NCBI GenBank assembly: GCA_964017235.1
Contig: OZ024938.1
Coordinates: forward strand, 5,633,454 to 5,697,453
DNA: 64,000 nt
Direction: 5' to 3'
Source: Sabellastarte sp. h YS-2021
Taxonomy: Eukaryota; Annelida; Polychaeta; Sabellida; Sabellidae
Part shown: in pieces, positions 12,392-26,116 of the stretch
Position numbering within the stretch: the stretch's first letter is position 1
Layout of the letters: the number at the start of each line of letters is the position of its first letter
Program-made: the position numbers and the translations under genes
The notes under the pieces: model-generated
Databases searched by the model: none
What the model saw: only the letters and a program-made list of their open reading frames with translations
Told to the model about the DNA's origin: nothing

Positions 12392-13613
12392 TCTAAAGAC
12401 CTTAATTTCGTATATATGAGCAGAAACAGTATTTCCCATTGATTTTAAATGGGCATTTCGTCGTACATGTGTAGATGCCTTACCATCGAGTGCACCAATT
12501 TTGGTCGTTCCGAGGGACACCAATTTTTTCCCAACAATGGATAGAGTGGTCCAGTCTGAGTCTATACAAAATAACAGGGTAGCGTCTAAAGACCTTAATT
12601 TCGTAGATATGAGCAGAAACAGTATTTCCCATTGATTTTAAATCGGCATTTCGTCGTACATATGTAGGTGACTTACCATCGAGTACGCCAATTTTGGTCG
12701 TTCCGGGGGACACCAATTTTTTTCCACCAATGGATAGAGTGGTCCAGTATAAGTCTATACATTATAACAGGGTAGGGTCTAAAGACCTTAATTTCGTAGA
12801 TATGAGCAGATACAGTATTTTCCATTGATTTTAAATGGGCATTTTGTCGTACATGTGTAGATGCCTTACCATCGAGTGCACCAATTTTGGTCGTTCCGAG
12901 GGACACCAATTTTTTTCCACCAATGGATAGAGTGGTCCAGTCTGAGTCTATACGATATAACAGGGTAGGGGCTAAAGACCTTAATTTCGTAGATATGAGC
13001 TGAAACAGTATTTCCCATTGATTTTAAATTGGCATTTCGTCGTACATGTGTAGATGCCTTACCATCGAGTGCACCAATTTTGGTCGTTCCGAGGGACACC
13101 AATTTTTTTCCACCAATGGATAGAGTGGTCCAGTATGAGTCTATACAATATAACAGGGTAGGGTCTAAAGACCTTAATTTCGTAGATATGAGCAGAAACA
13201 GTATTTCCCATTGATTTTAAATGGGCATTTCGTCGTACATGTGTAGATGCCTTACCATCGAGTACGCCAATTTTGGTCGTTACGAGGGACACCAATTTTT
13301 TTCCACCAATGGATAGAGTGGTCCAGTCTGAGTCTATACGATATAACAGGGTAGGGGCTAAAGACCTTAATTTCGTAGATATGAGCTGAAACAGTATTTC
13401 CCATTGATTTTAAATTGGCATTTCGTCGTACATGTGTAGATGCCTTACCATCGAGTGCGCCAATTTTGGTCGTTCCGAGGGACACCAATTTTTTTCCACC
13501 AATGGATAGAGTGGTCCAGTATGAGTCTATACAATATAACAGGGTAGGATCTAAAGACCTTAATTTCGTAGATATGAGCAGAAACAGTATTTCCCATTGA
13601 TTTTAAATGGGCA

Positions 13614-13630
13614 TTTCGTCGTACATGTGT
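13614..13630 (+). other. CENP-B-box-like stretch of the standard unit (example)
   Basis: The known CENP-B core pattern is nTTCGnnnnAnnCGGGn. Here ttcg, the central a, and two of the four last core bases match (tgtg instead of cggg), giving 7 of 9 core positions. The stretch recurs in the standard units, except where CpG-type changes have hit it. With two mismatches in the essential part, binding by a CENP-B-type protein is not expected without evidence; chance resemblance is quite possible. It is of interest mainly because this exact stretch is replaced in the 201-bp units. Confidence 0.2.
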
Positions 13631-13652
13631 AGATGCCTTACCATCGAGTACG

Positions 13653-13662
13653 CCAATTTTGG
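13653..13662. other. Short perfect dyad ccaattttgg in each unit (example)
   Basis: CCAATTTTGG reads as a 4-bp-arm inverted repeat. In units with the 'gtgcacc' variant it grows to ACCAATTTTGGT with 5-bp arms. The same ccaatttt recurs 25 bp downstream at the T tract, so each unit also holds a short internal direct repeat. It may be a relic of the unit's origin or a DNA-bending site; no function can be shown. Confidence 0.5.
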
Positions 13663-13679
13663 TCGTTCCGAGGGACACC

Positions 13680-13688
13680 AATTTTTTT
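13680..13688. other. T7 tract (aattttttt), once per unit (example)
   Basis: A run of seven T preceded by aa occurs once per unit, so A/T tracts are phased at 193 bp along the array. Such tracts are known to bend DNA and to influence nucleosome placement in satellites. It is also the usual site of length change: 22 units have six T and one (near 31664) has eight, as expected for slippage. Confidence 0.6.
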
Positions 13689-13740
13689 CCACCAATGGAT
13701 AGAGTGGTCCAGTATGAGTCTATACAATATAACAGAGTAG

Positions 13741-13752
13741 GGTCTAAAGACC
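13741..13752. other. Dyad ggtctaaagacc at the unit boundary (example)
   Basis: GGTCT-AA-AGACC is a perfect inverted repeat with 5-bp arms. It is present in the majority of units, and weakened in units reading ggggctaaag, ggatctaaag or ggtctacagg. I used its left edge as the unit boundary. No binding protein can be assigned. Confidence 0.5.
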
Positions 13753-16700
13753 TTAATTTCGTAGATATGAGCAGATACAGTATATCCCATTGATTTTAAA
13801 TGGGCATTTCGTCGTACATGTTTAGATGCCTTACCATCGAGTGCACCAATTTTGGTCGTTCCGAGGGACACCAATTTTTTTCCACCAATGGATAGAGTGG
13901 TCCAGTCTGAGTCTATACGATATAAGAGGGTAGGGGCTAAAGACCTTAATTTCGTAGATATGAGCTGAAACAGTATTTCCCATTGATTTTAAATTGGCAT
14001 TTCGTCGTACATGTGTAGATGCCTTACCATCGAGTGCGCCAATTTTGGTCGTTCCGAGGGACACCAATTTTTTTCCACCAATGGATAGAGTGGTCCAGTA
14101 TGAGTCTATACGATATAACAGGGTAGGGTCTAAAGACCTTAATTTCGTAGATATGAGCAGAAACAGTATTTCCCATTGATTTTAAATGGGCATTTCGTCG
14201 TACATGTGTAGATGCCTTACCATCGAGTACGCCAATTTTGGTCGTTACGAGGGACACCAATTTTTTTCCACCAATGGATAGAGTGGTCCAGTCTGAGTCT
14301 ATACGATATAAGAGGGTAGGGGCTAAAGACCTTAATTTCGTAGATATGAGCTGAAACAGTATTTCCCATTGATTTTAAATTGGCATTTCGTCGTACATGT
14401 GTAGATGCCTTACCATCGAGTGCGCCAATTTTGGTCGTTCCGAGGGACACCAATTTTTTTCCACCAATGGATAGAGTGGTCCAGTATGAGTCTATACAAT
14501 ATAACAGGGTAGGATCTAAAGACCTTAATTTCGTAGATATGAGCAGAAACAGTATTTCCCATTGAATTTAAATGAGCATTTCGTCGTACATGTGTAGATG
14601 CCTTACCATCGAGTATGCCAATTTTGGTCGTTACGAGGGACACCAATTTTTTTCCACCAATGGATAGAGTGGTCCAGTCTGAGTCTATACAATATAACAG
14701 GGTACGGTCTACAGGCCTTAATTTCGTAGATATGAGCAGAAACAGTATTTCACATTGATTTTAAATGGGCATTTCGTCGTACATGTGTAGATGCCTTACC
14801 ATCGAGTACGCCAATTTTGGTAGTTCTGAGGGACACCAATTTTTTTCCACCAATGGATAGAGTGGTCCAGTATGAGTCTATACAATATAACAGGGTAGGG
14901 TCTAAACACCTTAATTTCGTAGATATGAGCAGAAACAGTATTTCCCATTGATTTTAAATGGGCATTTCGTCATACATGTGTAGATGCCTTACCATCGAGT
15001 ACGCCAATTTTGGTCGTTCCGAGGGACACCAATTTTTTTCCACCAATGGATAGAGTGGTGCAGTCTGAGTCTATACAATATAACAGGGTAGGGTCTAAAG
15101 ACCTTAATTTTGTAGATATGAGCTGAAACAGTATTTCCCATTGATTTTAAATGGGCATTTCGTCGTACATGTGTAGATGCCTTACCATCGAGTACGCCAA
15201 TTTTGGTCGTTCCGAGGGACACCAATTTTTTTCCACCAATGGATAGAGTGGTCCAGTATAAGTCTCTACATTATAACAGGGTAGGGTCTAAAGACCTTAA
15301 TTTCGTAGATATGAGCAGAAACAGTATTTCCCATTGATTTTAAATGGGCATTTCGTCGTACATGTGTAGATGCCTTACCATCGAGTGCACCAATTTTGGT
15401 CGTTCCGAGGGACACCAATTTTTTTCCACCAATGGATAGAGTGGTCCAGTCTGAGTCTATACAATATAACAGGGTAGGGTCTAAAGACCTTAATTCCGTA
15501 GATATAAGCTGAAACAGTATTTCCCATTGATTTTAAATGGGCATTTCGTCGTACATGTGTAGATGCCTTACCATCGAGTGCGCCAATTTTGGTCGTTCCG
15601 AGGGACACCAATTTTTTTCCACCAATGGATAGAATGGTCCAGTATGAGTCTATACAATATAACTGGGTAGGGTCTAAAGACCTTAATTTCGTAGATATGA
15701 GCAGAAACAGTATTTCCCATTGATTTTAAATGGGCATTTTGTCGTACATGTGTAGATGCCTTACCATCGAGTGCGCCAATTTTGGTCGTTCCGAGGGACA
15801 CCAATTTTTTTCCACCAATGGATATAGTGGTCCAGTCTGAGTCTATACAATATAACAGGGTAGGGTCTAAAGACCTTAATTTCGTAGACATGAGCTGAAA
15901 CAGTATTTCCCATTGATTTTAAATGGGCATTTCGTCGTACATGTGTAGATGCCTTACCATCGAGTACGCCAATTTTGGTCGTTCCGAGGGACACCAATTT
16001 TTTTCCACCAATGGATAGAGTGGTCCAGTCTGAGTTTATACAATATAACAGGGTAGGGTCTAAAGACCTTAATTCCGTAGATATAAGCTGAAACAGTATT
16101 TCCCATTGATTTTAAATGGGCATTTCGTCGTACATGTGTAGATGCCTTACCATCGAGTGCGCCAATTTTGGTCGTTCCGAGGGACACCAATTTTTTTACA
16201 CCAATGGATAGAGTGGTCCAGTATGAGTCTATACAATATAACTGGGTAGGGTCTAAAGACCTTAATTTCGTAGATATGAGCCGAAACAGTATTTCCCATT
16301 GATTTTAAATGGGCATTTTGTCGTACATGTGTAGATGCCTTACCATCGAGTGCGCCAATTTTGGTCGTTCCGAGGGACACCAATTTTTTTCCACCAATGG
16401 ATAGAGTGGTCCAGTCTGAGTCTATACAATATAACAGGGTAGGGTCTAAAGACCTTAATTTCGTAGACATGAGCTGAAACAGTATTTCCCATTGATTTTA
16501 AATGGGCATTTCGTCGTACATGTGTAGATGCCTTACCATCGAGTACGCCAATTTTGGTCGTTCCGAGGGACACCAATTTTTTTCCACCAATGGATAGAGT
16601 GGTCCAGTCTGAGTTTATACAATATAACAGGGTAGGGTCTAAAGACCTTAATTCCGTAGATATAAGCTGAAACAGTATTTCCCATTGATTTTAAATGGGC

Positions 16701-17795
16701 ATTTCGTCGTACATGTGTAGATGCCTTACCATCGAGTGCGCCAATTTTGGTCGTTCCGAGGGACACCAATTTTTTTCCACCAATGGATAGAGTGGTCCAG
16801 TATGAGTCTATACAATATAACAGGGTAGGGTCTAAAGACCTTAATTTCGTAGATATGAGCAGATACAGTATTTCCCATTGATTTTAAATGGGCATTTCGT
16901 CGTACATGTGTAGATGCCTTACCATCGAGTACGCCAATTTTGGTCGTTCTGAGGGACACCAATTTTTTTCCACCAATGGGTAGAGTGGTCCAGTCTGAGT
17001 CTATACGATATAACAGGGTAGGGTCTAAAGACCTTAATTTCGTAGATATGAGCAGAAACAGTATTTCCCATTGATTTTAAATGGGCATTTCGTCGTACAT
17101 GTGTAGATGCCTTACCATCGAGTACGCCAATTTTGGTCGTTACGAGGGACATCAATTTTTTTCCACCAATGGATAGAGTGGTCCAGTCTGAGTCTATACG
17201 ATATAAGAGGGTAGGGGCTAAAGACCTTAATTTCGTAGATATGAGCTGAAACAGTATTTCCCATTGATTTTAAATTGGCATTTCGTCGTACATGTGTAGA
17301 TGCCTTACCATCGAGTGCGCCAATTTTGGTCGTTCCGAGGGACACCAATTTTTTTCCACCAATGGATAGAGTGGTCCAGTATGAGTCTATACAATATAAC
17401 AGGGTAGGATCTAAAGACCTTAATTTCGTAGATATGAGCAGAAACAGTATTTCCCATTGAATTTAAATGAGCATTTCGTCGTACATGTGTAGATGCCTTA
17501 CCATCGAGTATGCCAATTTTGGTCGTTACGAGGGACACCAATTTTTTTCCACCAATGGATAGAGTGGTCCAGTCTGAGTCTATACAATATAACAGGGTAC
17601 GGTCTACAGGCCTTAATTTCGTAGATATGAGCAGAAACAGTATTTCACATTGATTTTAAATGGGCATTTCGTCGTACATGTGTAGATGCCTTACCATCGA
17701 GTACGCCAATTTTGGTAGTTCTGAGGGACACCAATTTTTTTCCACCAATGGATAGAGTGGTCCAGTATGAGTCTATACAATATAACAGGGTAGGG

Positions 17796-17996
17796 TCTAA
17801 ACACCTTAATTTCGTAGATATGAGCAGAAACAGTATTTCCCATTGATTTTAAATGGGGATTTTGCCATGCATCTACCCCAGTACAGGTGCCTTACCATCG
17901 AGTACGCCAATTTTGGTCGTTCCGAGGGACACCAATTTTTTTCCACCACTGGATAGAGTGGTCCAGTCTGAGTCTATACAATATAACAGGGTAGGG
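17796..17996 (+). repeat. 201-bp unit, type 1, end of super-repeat copy 1
   Basis: Block at about 17858-17887. Has cactggatagagtg rather than cactggatggagtg, a form shared only with 28433. Confidence 0.95.
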
Positions 17997-19347
17997 TCTA
18001 AAGACCTTAATTTCGTAGACATGAGCTGAAACAGTATTTCCCATTGATTTTAAATGGGCATTTCGTCGTACATGTGTAGATGCCTTACCATCGAGTACGC
18101 TAATTTTGGTCATTCCGAGGGACACCAATTTTTGTCCACTAATGGATAGAGTGGTCCAGTATGAGTCTATACAATATAACAGGGTAGGGTCTAAAGACCT
18201 TAATTTCGTAGATATGAGCAGAAACAGTATTTCCCATTGATTTTAAATGGGCATTTCGTCGTACATGTGTAGATGCCTTACCATCGAGTACGCCAATTTT
18301 GGTCGTTACGAGGGACACCAATTTTTTTCCACCAATGGATAGAGTGGTCCAGTCTGAGTCTATACGATATAAGAGGGTAGGGGCTAAAGACCTTAATTTC
18401 ATAGATATGAGCTGAAACAGTATTTCCCATTGATTTTAAATTGGCATTTCGTCGTACATGTGTAGATGCCTTACCATCGAGTGCGCCAATTTTGGTCGTT
18501 CCGAGGGACACCAATTTTTTTCCACCAATGGATAGAGTGGTCCAGTATGAGTCTATACAATATAACAGGGTAGGATCTAAAGACCTTAATTTCGTAGATA
18601 TGAGCAGAAACAGTATTTCCCATTGATTTTAAATGAGCATTTCGTCGTACATGTGTAGATGCCTTACCATCGAGTACGCCAATTTTGGTCGTTACGAGGG
18701 ACACCAATTTTTTTCCACCAATGGATAGAGTGGTCCAGTCTGAGTCTATACAATATAACAGGGTACGGTCTACAGGCCTTAATTTCGTAGATATGAGCTG
18801 AAACAGTATTTCACATTGATTTTAAATGGGCATTTCGTCATACATGTGTAGATGCCTTACCATCGAGTACGCCAATTATGGTAGTTCTGAGGGACACCAA
18901 TTTTTTTCCACCAATGGATAGAGTGGTCCAGTCTGAGTCTATACAATATAACAGGGTAGGGTCTAAAGACCTTAATTTCGTAGATATGAGCTGAAACAAT
19001 ATTTCCCATTGATTTTTAATGGGCATTTCGTCGTACATGTGTAGATGCCTTACCATCGAGTACGCCAATTTTAGTCATTCCGAGGGACACCAATTTTTTT
19101 CCACCAATGGATAGAGTGGTCCAGTCTGAGTTTATACAATTTAACAGGGTAGGGTCTAAAGACCTTAATTCCGTAGATATAAGCTGAAACAGTATTTCCC
19201 ATTGATTTTAAATGGGCATTTCGTCGTACATGTGTAGATGCCTTACCATCGAGTACGCCAATTTTGGTCATTCCGAGGGACACCAATTTTTTTCCACCAA
19301 TGGATAGAGTGGTCCAGTATGAGTCTATACAAGATAACAGGGTAGGG

Positions 19348-19548
19348 TCTAAACACCTTAATTTCGTAGATATGAGCAGAAACAGTATTTCCCATTGATT
19401 TTAAATGGGGATTTTGCCATGCATCTACCCCAGTACAGGTGCCTTACCATCGAGTACGCCAATTTTGGTCGTTCCGAGGGACACCAATTTTTTTCCACCA
19501 CTGGATGGAGTGGTCCAGTCTGAGTCTATACAATATAACAGGGTAGGG
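19348..19548 (+). repeat. 201-bp unit, type 1, in super-repeat copy 2
   Basis: Block at about 19410-19439; partner of 9868 at offset 9480. Confidence 0.95.
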
Positions 19549-21863
19549 TCTAAAGACCTTAATTTCGTAGATATGAGCTGAAACAGTATTTCCCATTGAT
19601 TTTAAATGGGCATTTCGTCGTACATGTGTAGATGCCTTACCATCGAGTACGCTAATTTTGGTCATTCCGAGGGACACCAATTTTTGTCCACTAATGGATA
19701 GAGTGGTCCAGTATGAGTCTATACAATATAACAGGGTAGGGTCTAAAGACCTTAATTTCGTAGATATGAGCAGAAACAGTATTTCCCATTGATTTTAAAT
19801 GGGCATTTCGTCATACATGTGTAGATGCCTTACCATCGAGTGCGCCAATTTTGGTCGTTCCGAGAGACACCAATTTTTTTCCACCAATGGATAGAGTGGT
19901 GCAGTCTGAGTCTATACAATATAACTGGGTAGGGTCTAAAGACCTTAATTTCGTAGATATGAGCAGAAACAGTATTTCCCATTGATTTTAAATGGGCATT
20001 TTGTCGTACATGTGTAGATGCCTTACCATCGAGTGCGCCAATTTTGGTCGTTCCGAGGGACACCAATTTTTTTCCACCAATGGATAGAGTGGTCCAGTCT
20101 GAGTCTATACAATATAACAGGGTAGGGTCTAAAGACCTTAATTTCGTAGACATGAGCTGAAACAGTATTTCCCATTGATTTTAAATGGGCATTTCGTCGT
20201 ACATGTGTAGATGCCTTACCATCGAGTACGCCAATTTTGGTCGTTCCGAGGGACACCAATTTTTTTCCACCAATGGATAGAGTGGTCCAGTCTGAGTTTA
20301 TACAATATAACAGGGTAGGGTCTAAAGACCTTAATTCCGTAGATATAAGCTGAAACAGTATTTCCCATTGATTTTAAATGGGCATTTCGTCGTACATGTG
20401 TAGATGCCTTACCATCGAGTGCGCCAATTTTGGTCGTTCCGAGGGACACCAATTTTTTTCCACCAATGGATAGAGTGGTCCAGTATGAGTCTATACAATA
20501 TAACTGGGTAGGGTCTAAAGACCTTAATTTCGTAGATATGAGCAGAAACAGTATTTCCCATTGATTTTAAATGGGCATTTTGTCGTACATGTGTAGATGC
20601 CTTACCATCGAGTGCGCCAATTTTGGTCGTTCCGAGGGACACCAATTTTTTTCCACCAATGGATAGAGTGGTCCAGTCTGAGTCTATACAATATAACAGG
20701 GTAGGGTCTAAAGACCTTAATTTCGTAGACATGAGCTGAAACAGTATTTCCCATTGATTTTAAATGGGCATTTCGTCATACATGTGTAGATGCCTTACCA
20801 TCGAGTACGCCAATTTTGGTCGTTCCGAGGGACACCAATTTTTTTCCACCAATGGATAGAGTGGTCCAGTCTGAGTTTATGCAATATAACAGGGTAGGGT
20901 CTAAAGACCTTAATTCCGTAGATATAAGCTGAAACAGTATTTCCCATTGATTTTAAATGGGCATTTCGTCGTACATGTGTAGATGCCTTACCATCGAGTG
21001 CGCCAATTTTGGTCGTTCCGAGGGACACCAATTTTTTTCCACCAATGGATAGAGTGGTCCAGTATGAGTCTATACAATATAACAGGGTAGGGTCTAAAGA
21101 CCTTAATTTCGTAGATATGAGCAGATACAGTATTTCCCATTGATTTTAAATGGGCATTTCGTCGTACATGTGTAGATGCCTTACCATCGAGTACGCCAAT
21201 TTTGGTCGTTCTGAGGGACACCAATTTTTTTCCACCAATGGGTAGAGTGGTCCAGTCTGAGTCTATACAATATAACAGGGTAGGGTCTAAAGACCTTAAT
21301 TTCGTAGATATGAGCTGAAACAATATTTCCCATTGATTTTAAATGGGCATTTCGTTGTACATGTGTACATGCCTTACCATCGAGTACGCCAATTTTGGTC
21401 ATTTCGAGGGACACCAATTTTTTCCACCAATGGATAGCGTGGTCTAGTATGAGTCTATACAATATAACAGGGTAGGGTCTAAAGACCTTAATTTCGTAGA
21501 TATGAGCAGAAACAGTATTTCCCATTGATTTTAAATGGGCATTTCGTCGTACATGTGTAGATGCCTTACCATCGAGTGCACCAATTTTGGTCGTTCCGAG
21601 GGACACCAATTTTTTTCCACCAATGGATAGAGTGGTCCAGCCTGAGTCTATACAATATAACAGGGTAGGGGCTAAAGACCTTAATTTCGTAGATATGAGC
21701 TGAAACAGTATTTCCCATTGATTTTAATTGGGCATTTCGTCATACATGTGTAGATGCCTTACCATCGAGTGCGCCAATTTTGGTCGTTCCGAGGGACACC
21801 AATTTTTTTCCACCAATGGATAGAGTGGTCCAGTATGAGTCTATACAATATAACAGGGTAGGG

Positions 21864-22064
21864 TCTAAAGACCTTAATTTCGTAGATATGAGCAGAAACA
21901 GTATTTCCCATTGATTTTAAATGGGGATTTTGCCATGCATCTACCCCAGTACAGGTGCCTTACCATCGAGTACGCCAATTTTGGTCATTCCGAGGGACAC
22001 CAATTTTTTTCCACCAATGGATAGCGTGGTCCAGTCTGAGTCTATACAATATAACAGGATAGGG
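21864..22064 (+). repeat. 201-bp unit, type 2, in super-repeat copy 2
   Basis: Block at about 21926-21955; partner of 12191 at offset 9673. Confidence 0.95.
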
Positions 22065-24958
22065 TCTAAAGACCTTAATTTCGTATATATGAGCAGAAAC
22101 AGTATTTCCCATTGATTTTAAATGGGCATTTCGTCGTACATGTGTAGATGCCTTACCATCGAGTGCACCAATTTTGGTCGTTCCGAGGGACACCAATTTT
22201 TTCCCAACAATGGATAGAGTGGTCCAGTCTGAGTCTATACAAAATAACAGGGTAGCGTCTAAAGACCTTAATTTCGTAGATATGAGCAGAAACAGTATTT
22301 CCCATTGATTTTAAATCGGCATTTCGTCGTACATATGTAGGTGACTTACCATCGAGTACGCCAATTTTGGTCGTTCCGGGGGACACCAATTTTTTTCCAC
22401 CAATGGATAGAGTGGTCCAGTATAAGTCTATACATTATAACAGGGTAGGGTCTAAAGACCTTAATTTCGTAGATATGAGCAGATACAGTATTTTCCATTG
22501 ATTTTAAATGGGCATTTTGTCGTACATGTGTAGATGCCTTACCATCGAGTGCACCAATTTTGGTCGTTCCGAGGGACACCAATTTTTTTCCACCAATGGA
22601 TAGAGTGGTCCAGTCTGAGTCTATACGATATAACAGGGTAGGGGCTAAAGACCTTAATTTCGTAGATATGAGCTGAAACAGTATTTCCCATTGATTTTAA
22701 ATTGGCATTTCGTCGTACATGTGTAGATGCCTTACCATCGAGTGCACCAATTTTGGTCGTTCCGAGGGACACCAATTTTTTTCCACCAATGGATAGAATG
22801 GTCCAGTATGAGTCTATACAATATAACAGGGTAGGGTCTAAAGACCTTAATTTCGTAGATATGAGCAGAAACAGTATTTCCCATTGATTTTAAATGGGCA
22901 TTTCGTCGTACATGTGTAGATGCCTTACCATCGAGTACGCCAATTTTGGTCGTTACGAGGGACACCAATTTTTTTCCACCAATGGATAGAGTGGTCCAGT
23001 CTGAGTCTATACGATATAACAGGGTAGGGGCTAAAGACCTTAATTTCGTAGATATGAGCTGAAACAGTATTTCCCATTGATTTTAAATTGGCATTTCGTC
23101 GTACATGTGTAGATGCCTTACCATCGAGTGCGCCAATTTTGGTCGTTCCGAGGGACACCAATTTTTTTCCACCAATGGATAGAGTGGTCCAGTATGAGTC
23201 TATACAATATAACAGGGTAGGATCTAAAGACCTTAATTTCGTAGATATGAGCAGAAACAGTATTTCCCATTGATTTTAAATGGGCATTTCGTCGTACATG
23301 TGTAGATGCCTTACCATCGAGTACGCCAATTTTGGTCGTTCCGAGGGACACCAATTTTTTTCCACCAATGGATAGAGTGGTCCAGTATGAGTCTATACAA
23401 TATAACAGAGTAGGGTCTAAAGACCTTAATTTCGTAGATATGAGCAGATACAGTATTTCCCATTGATTTTAAATGGGCATTTCGTCGTACATGTTTAGAT
23501 GCCTTACCATCGAGTGCACCAATTTTGGTCGTTCCGAGGGACACCAATTTTTTTCCACCAATGGATAGAGTGGTCCAGTCTGAGTCTATACGATATAAGA
23601 GGGTAGGGGCTAAAGACCTTAATTTCGTAGATATGAGCTGAAACAGTGTTTCCCATTGATTTTAAATTGGCATTTCGTCGTACATGTGTAGATGCCTTAC
23701 CATCGAGTGCGCCAATTTTGGTCGTTCCGAGGGACACCAATTTTTTTCCACCAATGGATAGAGTGGTCCAGTATGAGTCTATACGATATAACAGGGTAGG
23801 GTCTAAAGACCTTAATTTCGTAGATATGAGCAGAAACAGTATTTCCCATTGATTTTAAATGGGCATTTCGTCGTACATGTGTAGATGCCTTACCATCGAG
23901 TACGCCAATTTTGGTCGTTACGAGGGACACCAATTTTTTTCCACCAATGGATAGAGTGGTCCAGTCTGAGTCTATACGATATAAGAGGGTAGGGGCTAAA
24001 GACCTTAATTTCGTAGATATGAGCTGAAACAGTATTTCCCATTGATTTTAAATTGGCATTTCGTCGTACATGTGTAGATGCCTTACCATCGAGTGCGCCA
24101 ATTTTGGTCGTTCCGAGGGACACCAATTTTTTCCACCAATGGATAGAGTGGTCCAGTATGAGTCTATACAATATAACAGGGTAGGATCTAAAGACCTTAA
24201 TTTCGTAGATATGAGCAGAAACAGTATTTCCCATTGAATTTAAATGAGCATTTCGTCGTACATGTGTAGATGCCTTACCATCGAGTATGCCAATTTTGGT
24301 CGTTACGAGGGACACCAATTTTTTTCCACCAATGGATAGAGTGGTCCAGTCTGAGTCTATACAATATAACAGGGTACGGTCTACAGGCCTTAATTTCGTA
24401 GATATGAGCAGAAACAGTATTTCACATTGATTTTAAATGGGCATTTCGTCGTACATGTGTAGATGCCTTACCATCGAGTACGCCAATTTTGGTCGTTCCG
24501 AGGGACACCAATTTTTTTCCACCAATGGATAGAGTGGTGCAGTCTGAGTCTATACAATATAACAGGGTAGGGTCTAAAGACCTTAATTTTGTAGATATGA
24601 GCTGAAACAGTATTTCCCATTGATTTTAAATGGGCATTTCGTCGTACATGTGTAGATGCCTTACCATCGAGTACGCCAATTTTGGTCGTTCCGAGGGACA
24701 CCAATTTTTTTCCACCAATGGATAGAGTGGTCCAGTATAAGTCTCTACATTATAACAGGGTAGGGTCTAAAGACCTTAATTTCGTAGATATGAGCAGAAA
24801 CAGTATTTCCCATTGATTTTAAATGGGCATTTCGTCGTACATGTGTAGATGCCTTACCATCGAGTGCACCAATTTTGGTCGTTCCGAGGGACACCAATTT
24901 TTTTCCACCAATGGATAGAGTGGTCCAGTCTGAGTCTATACAATATAACAGGGTAGGG

Positions 24959-26116
24959 TCTAAAGACCTTAATTCCGTAGATATAAGCTGAAACAGTATT
25001 TCCCATTGATTTTAAATGGGCATTTCGTCGTACATGTGTAGATGCCTTACCATCGAGTGCGCCAATTTTGGTCGTTCCGAGGGACACCAATTTTTTTCCA
25101 CCAATGGATAGAATGGTCCAGTATGAGTCTATACAATATAACTGGGTAGGGTCTAAAGACCTTAATTTCGTAGATATGAGCAGAAACAGTATTTCCCATT
25201 GATTTTAAATGGGCATTTTGTCGTACATGTGTAGATGCCTTACCATCGAGTGCGCCAATTTTGGTCGTTCCGAGGGACACCAATTTTTTTCCACCAATGG
25301 ATATAGTGGTCCAGTCTGAGTCTATACAATATAACAGGGTAGGGTCTAAAGACCTTAATTTCGTAGACATGAGCTGAAACAGTATTTCCCATTGATTTTA
25401 AATGGGCATTTCGTCGTACATGTGTAGATGCCTTACCATCGAGTACGCCAATTTTGGTCGTTCCGAGGGACACCAATTTTTTTCCACCAATGGATAGAGT
25501 GGTCCAGTCTGAGTTTATACAATATAACAGGGTAGGGTCTAAAGACCTTAATTCCGTAGATATAAGCTGAAACAGTATTTCCCATTGATTTTAAATGGGC
25601 ATTTCGTCGTACATGTGTAGATGCCTTACCATCGAGTGCGCCAATTTTGGTCGTTCCGAGGGACACCAATTTTTTTACACCAATGGATAGAGTGGTCCAG
25701 TATGAGTCTATACAATATAACTGGGTAGGGTCTAAAGACCTTAATTTCGTAGATATGAGCCGAAACAGTATTTCCCATTGATTTTAAATGGGCATTTTGT
25801 CGTACATGTGTAGATGCCTTACCATCGAGTGCGCCAATTTTGGTCGTTCCGAGGGACACCAATTTTTTTCCACCAATGGATAGAGTGGTCCAGTCTGAGT
25901 CTATACAATATAACAGGGTAGGGTCTAAAGACCTTAATTTCGTAGACATGAGCTGAAACAGTATTTCCCATTGATTTTAAATGGGCATTTCGTCGTACAT
26001 GTGTAGATGCCTTACCATCGAGTACGCCAATTTTGGTCGTTCCGAGGGACACCAATTTTTTTCCACCAATGGATAGAGTGGTCCAGTCTGAGTTTATACA
26101 ATATAACAGGGTAGGG
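24959..26116 (+). repeat. 1158-bp tandem duplication, left copy (6 units)
   Basis: Contains the private markers 'agaatggtcc' (25110), 'tttttttacacc' (25670) and 'gagccgaaac' (25758), all found again exactly 1158 bp on. The corresponding stretch in super-repeat copy 1 (15.5-16.7 kb) is single. Confidence 0.9.

Larger units (their letters stand above)
13550..13742 (+). repeat. Reference 193-bp unit (near-consensus)
   Basis: Chosen as a type example because it carries almost only majority bases; one minority variant (acagag for acaggg) is near its end. In order it holds the right half of a short dyad (ctaaagacc), the class site gcagaaac, a T-rich stretch attttaaatgg, a CpG-rich box (ttcgtcgtacatgtg), ccttaccatcgag, a ccaattttgg dyad, cgttccgagggac, the tract aattttttt, ccaccaatgg and the class site gtatgag, ending in gtaggg. 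It has seven CpG sites. The start is arbitrary; any circular permutation would be an equally valid unit. Confidence 0.95.
8710..18189 (+). repeat. Super-repeat copy 1, 49 units (9480 bp)
   Basis: The sequence starting at 8710 recurs at 18190. Shared private markers at matching places include 'caatttaacagg' (9657 and 19137), 'tacatatgtagg' (12658 and 22331), 'taaatcggc', 'gtagcgtct', 'acatgtttagatg', and 'gaatttaaatgagc' (14.56 and 24.24 kb). Offsets are 9480, then 9673, then 9479, then 10637, each step being a gain or loss of whole units apart from one single-base change. Internally, 14.2-14.9 kb is repeated again at 17.1-17.8 kb (offset 2895, 15 units). Confidence 0.9.

Noticed and set aside
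12248-12442. 64-codon plus-strand frames starting at the 201-bp units (14 copies) as small secreted peptides
   Set aside because: The frame begins in the variant box and runs through ordinary satellite sequence. Its conservation is explained by array homogenisation, and no ribosome-binding or signal-peptide logic distinguishes it.
13614-13630. True CENP-B box
   Set aside because: Two of nine core positions mismatch (tgtg for cggg), so I list it only as box-like with low confidence.
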